DNA from: Rhytidiadelphus loreus
Taxonomy: Eukaryota > Streptophyta > Bryopsida > Hypnales > Hylocomiaceae
Assembly (NCBI GenBank): GCA_947034895.1
Contig: OX344763.1
Location: forward strand, 39,989,025 to 40,053,024
Length of the DNA stretch: 64,000 bases
Reading direction: 5' to 3'
Shown in pieces: positions 12,608-25,303 of the stretch. Positions within the stretch are counted from its first letter, which is position 1; each line of letters begins with the position of its first letter. Position numbers and translations under genes: made by a program. Below the pieces are notes generated by a model, which was not told the DNA's origin, ran no database searches, and was given only the letters and a program-made list of their open reading frames with translations.

Positions 12608-13960
12608 GGGCCTCGATGGCGTTGGAGAAGCTATTTTACACGTTTCCCTTGTAGGCGGAGCGGAGAGTTCGTCCCGGGTCTCCATCGACTTCCTTAGCTG
12701 GGCGTCTCCTCCTTTTTATACGGTTTCCATACGGTGGTCAGATGTGATTTTTGTTGTGGTTAGCACGTGCAGCAGCGTATTCTGGGTGTGCGGGTATCGC
12801 CACCCCATATCGTAGTTTCTGTATTGCTGATTCATATTCTGGAACATGGGTATATTCATTTGATTGTGACTGGTGACTGGTCGGCCCCGCTGGGTAGGTG
12901 CCGGAGCGAAGTTTTGAGAGATTCGTTGGGCGTAATTTTGAGGAACCATTTTGAGACCTGTCTGAGCCAGAATTGTGTTCAGATGTCGGGAGACGATGTG
13001 GTTAGCATTGTGGTCAGTAGGTTGCTAACCCTGAGGTATTTTGTGTTGCGGTCGAGAACGCTGTCCGAACAATTTTGAATGTGTTTGATACTGGATACTG
13101 GATACTGGAGAGAGAAACCTCTTTCGCAGTGGGCGCTTGAAGTGCTGCATGCTGGAGATCTTGTTGTAATGGTGTGAATGTGCCTTTGTTGTGGGGTTGT
13201 TTTCCTCTCGCCAGGCTTCCTCCTTTTATTGAGATTCGCTTGTGGGGTTGGATGCCTGGGTTGTTTAGAATGTTTGTGCGTTTGCGACTTTGTTTGGTAA
13301 GCGTCGGTGGTTGTCGTGTCGACGTCGAGTGCCATCCAGTCGGCACTGGAGTGCCGCGCTCGCAGATGGATTGGACAGTGTTTATCGGTATAATTTTGCT
13401 GTGGAGAGCGTAGGGAAATCGTTTCGTGGAGCTGGTGCATTCGTATAGTCGTTTTGAGTTTTCATGTCCGCTGTTTTTGTCTTCGGATCAGCGACGTTTC
13501 TTGGTCATTATTTCAGTGACATTGGGTGATCTGAAAGGTTGGGCTGCTGAGCTGACTGCTGTTGTGGTAGAGTACAGTATCTGATTGCAGTGACAGTGGG
13601 TGATCTGGAAGGTTGAGATGCTGCTCGCTGTTGTGTAAAGCTTGGAGTAGAGCATCTGTTTTTTTGTTCCTCGAATTGACGCGGGGTTTATTGAGCAGAT
13701 TTGATTCCTACTGGATATTTTGTATATAGTTGTTTTGAGTTTGTTGAATCAGTTGGTATTCTGTGAAGGTAAAATGGGGCCTTGGTTGTTCATGAAAGCA
13801 CATTCCGCCTCCTGCCATTGGTCCAGTATCAAAGACATTGTCTGCAGGATTATAAATTGAACGATATGGTACTTCACGAGAGCATCATCGCCACCCCTGC
13901 TCTCCAAAAGGCGCTGTGAATCTACTCACACACGCGAGGGCTCTATTTTGCTTGTGGTTA
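12608..13960. other. MetE 3' flank, moderately GC-rich, no gene recognised
   Basis: This is the 3'UTR and downstream flank of MetE. It stays more GC-rich than the rest of the intergenic DNA until about 13.96 kb. Short frames on both strands have no recognisable domains. It contains an imperfect tandem duplication at about 13505-13660, seen as CAGTGACATTGGGTGATCTG followed by CAGTGACAGTGGGTGATCTG. Confidence 0.5.
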
Positions 13961-14419
13961 CACATTGTAACACAATTCTGTGATAATTATCTGATTGTCT
14001 CAGCACAATTTTGTTTAGTGTGTTGGTAGATTGTTGAGACCTCTCTCTTTGTTTTCATTCTCCATCTCACATCTCCTCAATATGCACTTTGATTTTTGAG
14101 TATTGATTCAGCGGTTGAGTATAATTTGTTCACTTTTCTCACTTTGCATTTATTTTGGGTATTTGCGTTGTGCAAGGACAATACAATATATAGATATTAA
14201 TCTCTTTTCAGTATTAAAATATATTTGTGCACATTAAAGTGCAAAATGGTCCTTTAATTTAATTTTTGTATCAATTTTTAACATGTGGATACAATGTTTT
14301 TTTTGCACTCTATTTGCTAGAATGTGTAAATCTGTCTATCTTCTCTAATATATTGTATGTGTATGCAATTGTATACAATAATCTATAGTTACTTGAACTT
14401 GCTTGAAGCTTATGTTGAT
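13961..14419. other. AT-rich intergenic DNA, nothing seen
   Basis: No coding or repeat structure was recognised. Confidence 0.5.
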
Positions 14420-15338
14420 TTCAACCCCTAAAGGACTCGGGCCATTTTTCAGTCAAAAACTACTCAAAACTGCCATTTTTGCTGCATTCATCCAAAAAAA
14501 CAAAAGAAATTACTTTTTCTAGAATTTAACCATAGGATCTTGTACTATATTTGTCTAGGATCATGTGGTAAAAATTTCATGAAGTTTGATTGTACAGATT
14601 AGAAGATATTAGCATTCAAAGTTGGGAAAAAAAGTTTTTTTGAACACTGGTGTGCAATTTCAGATGACTTTGACTGCCATTTGTGAATGTTTTTTGCACT
14701 ACGGACCTTGAATTAAAAAAAAATTGTGTTGAAGAATTGAATTGAAAGTCTAAAAGAAAATTAAAAAAAACTCTGCTTGATTTTCATTCTTCAAAAAATT
14801 GTTAAATAGAAGTAGGTTCAAAATTGAAGGAAAAACTAAATTGTTAATAGCTCTCAAATGAGATTGAAGCACAATAATTTCAATAGTGAGATTGTTTTAA
14901 CTAGAAAACTTAACCTTGTCAAACAATTTTTTTTGAAAAATTGTGAAAATTACATTCAAAATTGAATCCTATAAGTTATTTTTTCAAGAAGATGCTTTAA
15001 TTGCCCAAAATACAAGATTGTTCATAACTTTCACATTACTAAACCAAATGGAATGAATCAAAGCTTTACATGTAGACAAAAATATGATGTGTAAGAAGAA
15101 TTTTTTTTTAAATTTAATTTCAAATTTTTGTGGATTTCTTTACCTGCCCAGTGATGTGAAAATTATGTTTAAGACATAAATTTTGCTCTTGGGCACCGAT
15201 TGAAATAAAAATTATATTCCCATGAAGCTAATAAGTTTTCCTATCTTATGATAAAATTTCAAAAAGTTTCACTAAAAATTGAGATCATAGAAACATGCCC
15301 AAAATCCATTGTCCCCTGAGGGGACAATGGTCCTTTAT
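14420..15338 (+). mobile_element. TIR element of the TTAACCCCTAAAG family, copy 1
   Basis: The left end reads TCAACCCCTAAAGGAC and the reverse complement of the right end TTAATAAAGGACC, a degraded inverted pair. The body matches the element at 17644-18229 in inverted orientation and the one at 37040-37972 directly. Shared blocks include AACCATAGGATCTTGTAC, AGATATTAGC and the ATGATCTCAATTTTTA-type block near the end. No coding capacity is seen. Confidence 0.6.
15306..15330. repeat. Perfect hairpin, 11-bp arms
   Basis: CCATTGTCCCC, then TGA, then GGGGACAATGG: two perfectly complementary 11-base arms around a 3-base loop, near the right end of the TTAACCC-family element. The equivalent position of the 17644 copy has the degraded form CCATTGTTCCTACGGGGGAC, so the hairpin is an old part of the element. 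Confidence 0.85.
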
Positions 15339-16456
15339 TAATATTTTTGTACTATATTTCTTTTGTATGTTTTTATCTTGTAAAAGTATTTTGTTATTGA
15401 GGATGGTGAAGTGATGTATAAATTTTATGTTTCATTTTCTCATCTCATTTTTTCATCTAAGTTTAACTATTATTTTTGCTTTGTTGTATTGGTTAGCATT
15501 AGTGAACTTCCTTATTAAGAATTTCAAGATTTGATTAGAAATTGAGGATTTTATAGTTTGGAGATTTTACATATTTAGAGCTTCATAGATTTAAGGTTTC
15601 AAAAATTTATCATTTACATAGAATATAAATAGAATATAGATTGAAATTTCTATATATGATGAAAATATTTTATTGCTTTGGAATAATCTATAGGTTTATA
15701 TTTTTTTAAATGTAAATTTTTTCATTGATTTGAAATATTCCATAGATTTAGGATACTTCAAATGTAAAAAATTTCACATGATTATAAAGATGTAAACACA
15801 TAGAGGTACATTTTATAATCTTTTCCATTGTCAGTATCTCTCAATATGTAGATTTCAAGTGTATTTTCTGAATTGTATTTTTTTAATCATTAATATTGTA
15901 CATTTGGAATCTCCCATTATTGTGCATTATATTATTTCCTATAAGAAATACAATACATTGTATTCATCCCTTTTTTTTCATTTCCCAAAAAATGCCAGAC
16001 TAGTTGTACTTTCCTTCATTTCATAGCCCATGTGGTGAGTGCTACATTTTGTACTATGAAATTTGTTGGTTTTGGACAAGATCCATGTGGCTAAAATTCT
16101 TTAAAATTTGTGGCAATATATGTCACTAGAAAAAAGCATTTAAAAGTTGAGGAGGCAAATTAGCTTGAAAATGGTGGTATACTATGGCACTGTAAAGAAT
16201 TGTTTCAAAGTGAAAATGGCAAAATCACTAAGTGTTGTAGATGAAGATGAACACCATGTCATGTTGTGAGAATGAAAAACTACAAATGTCAAGAACAAAA
16301 TATGATGTCAAGGTGTTTTTAAATTAAGAATTCATTCATAAGTCTTTATGGGCACAAATGGCCAAGCAAGGGCCTAGTCTTTGTAGAATAAATCCTAAAA
16401 CATGCTTGGCTCTTGGACTAACACAATGACTGAACCTAATAGTTCTGAAATATGGC
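15339..16456. other. AT-rich intergenic DNA, nothing seen
   Basis: No coding or repeat structure was recognised. Confidence 0.5.
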
Positions 16457-16816
16457 TCAAAGTCCATAACGTTGATTAGCTCCTTCCACCCACCGGTTGT
16501 AAGCATCACTATAAGAAAAGGTCTCCAAAGAAAAAATCTTTTGTACATACATCCCAACCATATATTCAAGGTGAATGACCAATGAATTTCGCAACTTGTT
16601 TTTGAAGAATGCTAGAGAACTGAAGCACCTTTCATCTTCTATAGAACCTAAAACTTGCATAATAGCAACTTCAACTAACTTATAATATTCAGGGAATGCT
16701 TTCACTTTTAGCACTATGCAAGACTCTAAATAACGCCACAAATGAGTCAAGGGATTGAAGTCAAATGAGGGCTCCATGTGCTTCTTGGGATTGGTAACCA
16801 TGACCAACTTGAACAA
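16457..16816 (-). pseudogene. hAT transposase, C-terminal dimerisation (hATC) part
   Basis: An open stretch of 119 codons on the minus strand carries the hallmark end of plant hAT transposases. It reads HMEPSFDFNPLTHLWRYLES, then AFPEYYKLVEVAI, then VLGSIEDERCFSSLAFFKNK, then MYVQKIFSLETFSY. The E-R-x-F-S core is the conserved hATC motif. It continues exactly where the fragment at 20850-21180 stops in the family alignment, so it is best read as the last exon of the same broken gene, with about 4 kb of intron or inserted DNA between. There is no intact upstream frame, hence pseudogene. Confidence 0.8.
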
Positions 16817-17643
16817 CCCTTGTTGACTCTTGTGAGCACTTATTTATCCACCCTTGGTAAATAATTGAGCACAACCAGATTCTTGAGATTCTATGGTTTC
16901 TAATTCTACCTGGGTGTTTAGTGTCAATTTATTGTGCTTTCTAAGCAATAAATCTTCCTAATTTTCCTACTCATCCCTTCTTGCTCCTCAAGGAAGGGAA
17001 ATGCTAATTCAATCTATCCGAATCTTCCCAACTAAATGGGTGGTTGAAAAGTCATGGTGATTTTGGAGTAGGATGATTACAGCCCTTCCCTAGCCACTTG
17101 AAGTGGTAGGATAGATCATGCCATTTTTGAAAATATAAAGTGCTCTCCCATCCGACCTTCCTAGCAAGAGATATCGAAGGATGCAGTTTAACTATTAATT
17201 AGTGTCTAAAATTTCATCCACTAATTACTGCTAACCTATCTTCCAAAACTAACTTCTAATCTTATCTTGTTTTAAAAAAAAATTCTACTTCCTATTTCTA
17301 CAATCTTGTTCTCCATGGATGAAATTGACTAGTTTTCATTCACTATGACTCCTAACTTCATTTGCTAATATCTCACTTAATTTGACTCTAATTTCTACGT
17401 ATTTTAGGTTTAGGAAAACATCTAGACCTTTGCTTTAAGATTTTTCCCTCAAATCTAGCCTAACCAAGGTCCTACCTATCTAGCTCTCGGCCTTACTAGC
17501 AATTTGCTGAATTATGAAAGAATAGAAGGGGTGGAAAGACCTAGTGTCTTACCTCATGTTGAAGTTCACGTAAGAGGTTTCTAAGATCCCCCCTTGACTC
17601 CGTATTTGTTGTAATTTTGCTTTTGGAAAGTTAGCCAATTTCA
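16817..17643. other. Intergenic or intronic filler of the hAT relic, nothing seen
   Basis: No coding similarity or terminal repeats were recognised between the hATC block and the next element. Confidence 0.4.
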
Positions 17644-18229
17644 TTAACCCCTAAAGTCCCATTGTTCCTACGGGGGACAAAATTAATTTTGGGCAGGCTC
17701 CTATGATCTCAATTTTTACTGAAACTTTTTGAAACTTTCTCATAAGATAGATAAACTTACGAGCTTTCCGAGAATATAACTTTTATTCCAATTGGTGCCC
17801 GAAAGCAAAAGTTATGTCACAATAACCTCAAAATGGGGGAGATTGGGCAGCAAAAAAATTCACAAAAAATTGAAATAAAAATTTTAATATTTTTTTTCTT
17901 GTAGATTATATTTTCTTCTAAATGGAAAGCTTTGATTCATTCCATTTGGATTAGTGATGTGAAAGTTATGGAATTTCTTGTTTTGCGGGCAATCATAGCA
18001 ACTTTTTGAAAGAAATTTTTTTCTTCCACTTTGAATGCTAATATCTTTCAATCTACACAATCAAACATCACAAATTTTTTTATCATGTGATCTAAGACAA
18101 GTTTAGAACAAGATCCTACGGTTAGATTCTAAGAAATATTTAAAAAATTTATTTCATAGGTGAACAAAGCAAAAGTGGTAGTTTTGAGTGGTTTTGGCAG
18201 AAAAATGGCCTTGGGACTTTAGGGTTCAA
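17644..18229 (-). mobile_element. TIR element of the TTAACCCCTAAAG family, copy 2
   Basis: The left end TTAACCCCTAAAGTCCCA and the reverse complement of the right end TTGAACCCTAAAGTCCCA agree at 16 of 18 positions. The 586-bp body matches 14420-15338 in inverted orientation. This is the copy with the cleanest termini. No convincing target-site duplication could be read and no protein is encoded. The superfamily is undetermined. Confidence 0.75.
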
Positions 18230-18711
18230 TAAATGTTGGGTTCAAGAGGTCCTTACTTTTAGAGGTTCTTCCTTTTCTTTTCCTTCTTTTTACTTGTCCT
18301 TATACCTTGATGACGTCCACTCTATTTACTCCTATACTAATGGCTCCTTACACTAGTCCCTTATACCCTTCTTACATTCTTAATGGGGCATGGATTTTTG
18401 GGTTCTTACGCTTGACCTAACTGGCGAACCTCAATGGTCCTTAGGATTTTCCATAAGTAATTGTCCTTCCTAGTTAATGCACCCCATCCCCTCCCACTTT
18501 CCTCTATCTTACCTAATGGTGTGGAAGTTCTTGTAGAGAGTTGTGAGGTTACAAGTTAGGTACTCATGAGCACTATTCTATCTTCTTTTTTACTTCTTGT
18601 GACTACATGTATGGTTGGATTGACGAGAGTTGTAGTTGGGTGTGCTTGTTGCCTTAGCAGATGATGAGCTAGTCTTGGTGTCTTTTTAGCACATAATCCT
18701 TAGGAAACATA

Positions 18712-19195
18712 AAGAGAGGCTCCAATCAATAGACCTCAGCATGAGAGACCCTAGCCAGCAAAGCCTAGCTAGCTAGTAGAGCCCAGTCCGAGAGACCTAA
18801 CCTAAAAGATACTAGTTCAACAAACCTCAGCTAATAGAGTCCAATCCTAAGAGATCCAAATTGGCAACTCCAACCCGAAAGACCCAATAAAGAGACCTAG
18901 ATCAATAGATCAATCCAAGGGATCCTAAATCAATAGACTCTGACCCGAGAGACCCCAATTTGGCAACCCTACTCGAGAGACTCCAATTCCAAAAATCGCC
19001 CCCAATCAATAGAGTCCAACCCCGAGAGACCCTAGATCGGCAACCCCAACCCGAGAGGCCAACCCAAGGGACCCCAACCAATAGAGTCCAACCCCGAAAT
19101 ATCCAGATCAACAAACCTACCTAAGAGACCCTAGCTAGCAGAGACCAACCATGAGAGACCTAGCTAACAAACCCCAACTCGAGATACCCTAAAAC
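18712..19195. repeat. Diverged minisatellite, GAGAGACCC units
   Basis: About 480 bp built of degenerate ~18-30-bp units around CCCGAGAGACCC and AATAGAGTCCAACCC, alternating with GGCAACCCC-type spacers. The units differ in length and sequence, so the array is old. It lies between the hATC block and the next transposase block. The unusual base composition (few T on this strand) makes it stand out. No coding role is apparent. Confidence 0.75.
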
Positions 19196-20849
19196 TCTAA
19201 TAGGGACTACCTTGATACAAGATGAATTAGGACAATGATAGTTGGTTAGGGCCCATCAAATTATACACGGGTTTTGGTTAGTAAGATGGGATTAGTGCAA
19301 GAGTTGCAATCATACCAAATCAAAGCTAGAGGCCTTCCAAAACGGCATTGTCAAGGTACAGTGGGGGGAGATCTCTAGGGCTAGTAAAAAATCAAGAGAA
19401 TGAGAAGGCACCTAAAAGTCTACAACATCCCAAGGTGAGAAGTTAAGCCCAACTAACTCACTAAATATGCAAGAGGTAGAAGGACCTCCAAAGTCCTCTA
19501 CAAGCTTACGGCAAAATCACAAAGAATCAAAAGAAGCCTTAAAAGACACCATTCTAGTCTCCCCAATACAAGAAAAGTAGCCAATGAAAACATCAACAAA
19601 ATGTAGATCCAACAGACCAAAGTACAAGAATAGGGGAGTTTTGAGAGGAAAAAGGGTGCCCTTTTATACTCTCTTGGGGCACCCACCTTCTCTCTTTCTA
19701 ACCTAGGCAATCCTATGACTTTAGATTTTCATCCTTATCTTTTAGGATTTTTATCTCTTTTAAGGTTTTTCTTTGGTCCTAATCTCTAACTTTTGGAGTT
19801 GAACTCCAAATTACAAATGGATTGTGCCAATGGCTTCAAAAGGTCATTTTTAGACTATTCAACCCCTACCCCTTGTTTCCCTCGCAAAAAATTCATTGAC
19901 AACTAGTGCCAACTAGAATTAGTAAAAGGTAAAAAATCTAATTTTCGGAGGTTACCTTTTTTGACAAGGGTGACTAGCTAGGGTTTTTGGGAGGGCTCTA
20001 GGGAGTAAGAAAAGTATCCTTGTTGACTTCTTTCCAACTTCACATGCTCCCGGGATGCCAGCCAACTCGACGTAAATCCTCACGTAAATCCCACCATATT
20101 TGATATTTGGAGGAATGTTAGTGGTTCAGACACCTACTGCTATCAAAACACTTTGAAACTTGTTAGGGCGTGTTATTAACATAATAAGATAACCTAATTT
20201 TTAGTGAGATTTTATTGCAACCCAAGAATTTTCCATGAATTTCCCCTCATAGGTTTAAGTGGTTGACCACATCTCTACAAGCCTGAAACTTCTTAAACTT
20301 CTTGGGAAACCTCTCATGGAGTTTCTAAAGATGTGCCCAAGCTTTTATGTTGGTCTTGCACACGTTTGGCATGAAGGGCAAATTGACCCACCTTGATTTA
20401 CCGACACTTAAGGAATCTTCTACATGCAACGAAATCTTAGCAAATGGATTTTGCTTTTGACTTCCTATCATGCTTCTAATCCTAGATCACCATCTAGTGG
20501 CCATAGATTCTTGTACTAGCCTATCTTGAGAAAGTGATTCTTACATATTAACAATTGGGGTTTCTAATATTTTGTCGATAGGATAGAGAAATTGAAACTT
20601 ATCTTTGGAGATTTATGTAAAGATATCTATATCTCTCCTTAGATCAATTTAGCCAAGCATGGTCATATGCACTAGATTTTTATGCTATTTTGGGGAAGTT
20701 CCCACAAGCTTATTGATTCCCTCTACTTTGTTGTTCTAATATATTTACAAGTGGTTTTGGAGGGTGTTCTAGGGATAAAAGTCTATTTATACCAAAGGCT
20801 ATATTGGCATGTGACATACCTATTTTGGTTCTACACTCTTTTGGGGGCT
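19196..20849. other. Filler inside the hAT relic, no gene recognised
   Basis: Short frames exist (for example 70 codons on the minus strand at 19498-19710), but none resembles a known domain. No terminal repeats were recognised. Confidence 0.4.
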
Positions 20850-21820
20850 TTTTGTATAATATTTACCTTTAAATTACAATAATCTAAAAGAAAAAACACT
20901 ATGAGTCCCAAGTGACGAATTAGAAGCTCACAACTTTCCAATGAGTGCCGATCCAAAATGGGTACAACCAAATGCTTGACTTTGTCCACCTCAATGAGCT
21001 TGGGCTTACAGTAGAATGTCAAAAGAATTGACAGATGCTTGGGAAAATACTCTTCTGCTTTGGGCTACAACCAATATTGGGGATAAACTACTCCAAATGC
21101 ATCCATGATTGAATGTGAAGGGAAGTGTGCCTCTAACTCTCTTAGTAACTTCCAGGTTGCCCCTACATACAAGAGATTAATGTCACAACCAATGTATTGA
21201 AACACAACAATGGTGAAAATAAGCCAAAAATAATATATCACAATTCACAAGTAAGGACACAATATAAAACAAGACAAGAATAATATATCACATGTATTGA
21301 AATATAAGAATGGTCAAGAAATTAAGATGTCACTAAGTGAGACAAAAAACAAAAGACTATAAGTGACCTAGCGTACTAACAACACTCATATAATTAGATT
21401 AAAAACACACATGTACACTTGTTCTTCACAGTGGTAATGATTGTTGCGAACTCATCTCTATCTACAAGTACTTGGTTATGCTTTGCCCACACTTTCTTAC
21501 CATTTGTGACAAAGATGAGTTAAGTTGACTCATTGTTGAGATCCGCTAACCATTTGAGGAGGATCTAGCTATGAGAACATTCAAAGACATTTTTAAATGC
21601 CCAAAACTCATCCATAGAATCCAGTTGCCTTGTCCACGTACATGTACAATTGACCCTCATCAACCTTTAAAGCAGCTACGAAATTGTAGATGTATACATC
21701 GCGCTTCTGTGCAAAAGTCGCCAATAAATCTATTGTCTCTAGAAGAGACATGATTGCTATGATCCCTAGAAAAGCATACAACAGTGATCCTAGAATGGGT
21801 TTATGGTAATTAGCCAAATG
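20850..21820 (-). pseudogene. hAT transposase, middle-to-C-terminal part
   Basis: Read on the minus strand, this gives several family blocks in the right order. First is LLETIDLLATFAQKRDVYIY with FVAALKVDEGQLYMY (21608-21780). After a frame change come MDEFWAFKNVFECSHS, a stop, WLADLNNEST, a stop, and FVTNGKKVWAKHN with DEFATIITTVKNKC (about 21420-21600). Then LEAHFPSHSIMDAFGVVYPQ with a stop after WL, EEYFPKHLSILLTFYC and LDRHSLES (about 20900-21190). These match plant hAT transposases of the zinc-finger-862-like type. At least three stops and one frameshift make it a relic. It follows 25840-27103 in gene order. Confidence 0.75.
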
Positions 21821-22489
21821 TTCAATTTTGGAAGATTTTTTTTGAATTTACACTGAGTGCATGAAGAAATTAAGTAGCAATTGAGCAAAATTTAGCCAAT
21901 TTGAGGATCAGTGAAACAACACATTAGTAACTAAGATTCTAACTTCAACTATTTGTGACAAGCTGTGATGTACAGTATATGAACTCACCATCATGAGAAG
22001 TAAGAAAACAACTATGATAGGCTGATGAAGAATTGAGATATAAAATACACCACTTTCGCAAAGATGTCAAACACTCATTGTAGAATGGAACAAGATGGGC
22101 AAACATGGCTACATCCAAATTGATTACTGAAAATACAGAAAATACTATGCTCCAGCTACGCATTAATAAAGTAATATATAGCAATATACTATTGTACTTC
22201 AGTGAGCTACAAAGGATAATCATTCACACCACATGAAAGGGCCTACGGGACTTGTGCAATGGGATTGCACTCACTGTAGTAGTTGGATTGCAAAGGGGCC
22301 GAAGCTGAAGTGGACTACAAAGGGGTTGAAAAAGGACTAACAAGCTTGGGGAGTGCACTTAGTTCTACTACAACAAACCACGTGTGAACAAGTGGTTTCT
22401 AATAAACTATAATTTCAACCTAAAATTTTGAACATCGTTTAATAATGACTATAGGTTTCTATTGTCAGAATTTCCAACTCAAATAAAAT

Positions 22490-25303
22490 CTCGGGGAGGT
22501 CACTATGCGAAAAGTAGAAAAACACGTGAGTTAAACTATAGGATGCATTTTATTCAATGGAGGAAAAATTTATAAATGATTTGGATCTACTTTAGTGTGG
22601 ATTTAATTCTTGAAACATCATTATATGTAAGATAGGATATTTGAAATTCCTTTGATTTTAAAAAAAAGTAGATATAAATTAGTGTGAATATAATCAAAGA
22701 AGAGAAAAAAATTAGTTTTAGGATGAGTATAATCCCTGATCCTTCTAATAGAGGAATTAAAAAGAATAGGTTTTTAACCATGTAACGCTTTGGATATTGT
22801 AGCTAGATGCATTAGATTTTAGACACTTCTCTACCAAGATTAATACCAACAAATAAAATGGATTAAAATAGAAATTAATTGTACAATTGTATTCTCAATT
22901 GGAGTGGGGTATTTTGTCAAAATTTGAGAATCATTCAATGGTAGAATCTAGGGTAGAATTGGAAGATGATAGTGTGTATTTGAATTGGATTATGCACATT
23001 CCAAAATAAGATTTTTCAAGATGTGTGCCTTTAGAGTTAAAGAGAATTTTGGTTAAAATTCAAAATAGAAGTAAAGAGATTTATTAGTTTTTGATATCAT
23101 CAACTCTCCATTGCAACCATTTATATCAAGAATAATAGACTCACATATAATTATTGTGAGGTTTATGTGTAAGAGTGACTTCTGAGTTAAATAGAATTTT
23201 GGTTCAATTTTCAAAAATAAATGTAAAGTGACGAGTAAAGAGATTAAACAATGTTGCATTCTTTCATATCAAGAACAAACTCACACATAATTATTGTGAA
23301 GTTTATGAATGAGAATGATGTTTGAGTTAAATAGAATTGTGGTTAAATCTTCAAAAATAAAAATAAAGTGATTTAGCAATGTCTAATGTCATCACCTCTC
23401 TCTTACCACCTTCCAAATCAAGAGCAAATTCACATAACATTATTGCGAAGTTTATGAATGACAATGACTTTTGAATTAAATACGAGGTTAAATAGAAATT
23501 TGGTCAAATTAAAAAAAATAAAAATAAAGAGATTTAGCAATTTGGTATATCATCTTTCTCTTGCAACCTTTTGTATGAAGAATACACTCACACATAATTA
23601 TTATGAAGTTTATGAGTGAAAGTGACTTAGCCATATACAATTTAGGACAAAATTTTATATGTTGAAAATTGAAAAGAGTTGGTACATAGATCAAGATTAA
23701 AACACATAAAGAGTTAATACAATACATGGATGAGAATAACCCCTCAACGCCACCAGAGCCAAAAAATAGTGAATGGACAGTTCATCAACCTATGCACTTC
23801 TTAGCAACTTGATGGTTTTCATTCAAGTTTTTTCAAGCTTCCTCAATTGTGTGCACAATAGACGGTAGTGGAAATTTTCTAATTGAAGTGATATTAATCT
23901 TTTTATACAATAAAGTGTGTTAAAAATGAATCATCAAAGATGCTTTTTTTAGTGTATTTTGTTACCTTCCAACTCCTTATTTGGGATCGCAAATTTAGCC
24001 ATAAAAATGGTCTTTTTTAAATTTGAACCCAACTAATGAAATGAATATTACTAGGTCTAGTTTCTACTCCAATTTGAAATTTTGAAAAATTCCTAAAATT
24101 GATTAGTTTATTGCAATGTGAAGTTCATGAATATAACCGTAGTATACTATTTTTCTAATTATAGAATAACACAAAAATTTGGGTAACATCATAATGTTCT
24201 ACATTATAATGTATCCCTATGACAAAAAAATTCCCTAGTTATAATGCATTTTGATTGTTGCATGTACCTAATTTGATGTCAATTCCAGTTGTCAATTGAA
24301 ATATATATGATGAGATGTAAAAAAAGATTTGGTTATTGACGTAGTTATTATTAAAAGTTCCTTCTCTAATTGCCTTCAAGTAATGTGAAATGTTGTAGAA
24401 AGTTGGCAACTTGTCATAAATTGGAGTGTTTATAGGTTCACAGTTCATAGTAACAAATTTCATAATTTTGGGGCCTATAAAACATAAGATAATGACCTTG
24501 AGACACCAACATCTTCATATTAAATATTTTAGTGAGTGTACTATGAAATGTCAATTAGATAAAAATGTGATGAGAATTTCAATAATAGGAAATGATTGAT
24601 CAAAAGAGAAGTCTATAATGTGAAAAAAAGGAATTTATTATAAGAGTGAAAATTGTATCAAAGATGTGCATTTCAAGGGTCAAAACACTATCTACAAGCT
24701 AGGCTTATCCTTTCATGTGCTACACTTTCATTGGCAAAATCCTCCCAACCTATTGACTATTTTGTTAAATCATCCAACCACCTATGCTTTGGGATTTTTT
24801 TTAAAACCACAATAGCTTGTTATGTAATCTAACCGCATATAAAGATGGTGAACTTGATTTTTCAAAGGATCACTTCAAATACATCTTCCTCTAAATTTTT
24901 TTAATAATAGAAAAAAAAATTCAAAAATCAAAGTGACCAAATTCTAGTTGTTTAGGAAGTTAAAAGGTTAAATGGTTAATCAATTATTGTTTGTTTCATG
25001 TTGCTTTTGAGTTTGATCCTAAGTTTTTATGTATATTGCATGTTTTTACACCAAGAATTCATCCTAAAATCCTTCATTATCAAACAAAATAATATTCTTA
25101 AAGTTTATAAGTACTATAGCATGCCAAGAATTAAGCTAGATTTTCATTTATAATTACCTATAGGGTACTTAAAATTAAGACTAAGTAGCTTTTTTCTACC
25201 AAAAGGGTCCCTTAAAATCATAATTATTAGGTAAATAGCCTCCAAACAAATACCTAGCTAACGCACATGGTTACAAAACATAAAGGGAAGTGACCTCCCT
25301 AAG
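22490..25303. mobile_element. Nested TIR element inside the MITE, perfect 8-bp duplication
   Basis: The left end reads CTCGGGGAGGTCACT; the reverse complement of the right end reads CTTAGGGAGGTCACT. Perfect 8-bp duplications AATAAAAT flank it (22482-22489 and 25304-25311). Removing the 2814 bp plus one duplication restores the uninterrupted sequence seen at the matching point of the 50186 copy (CATATTTTATTTGAG). The 8-bp duplication assigns it to hAT-type mobilisation. No transposase frame was seen, so it is non-autonomous. Its termini resemble those of its host MITE, suggesting mobilisation by the same enzyme family. Confidence 0.9.
23034..23632. repeat. Four diverged tandem units of ~140-160 bp
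   Basis: Units start at about 23034, 23184, 23324 and 23484. Each begins with a form of GAGTTAAATAGAATTTTGGT and contains ACTCACACATAATTATTGTG followed by AAGTTTATGAATGA. The array lies inside the nested element 22490-25303. Confidence 0.85.

Noticed and set aside
10802..12685. A 627-codon open frame antisense to MetE
   Set aside because: It mirrors the GC-rich third positions of the sense codons, which remove stops on the other strand. Its translation is rich in R, H, L and V with no domain, and it ignores the MetE introns.
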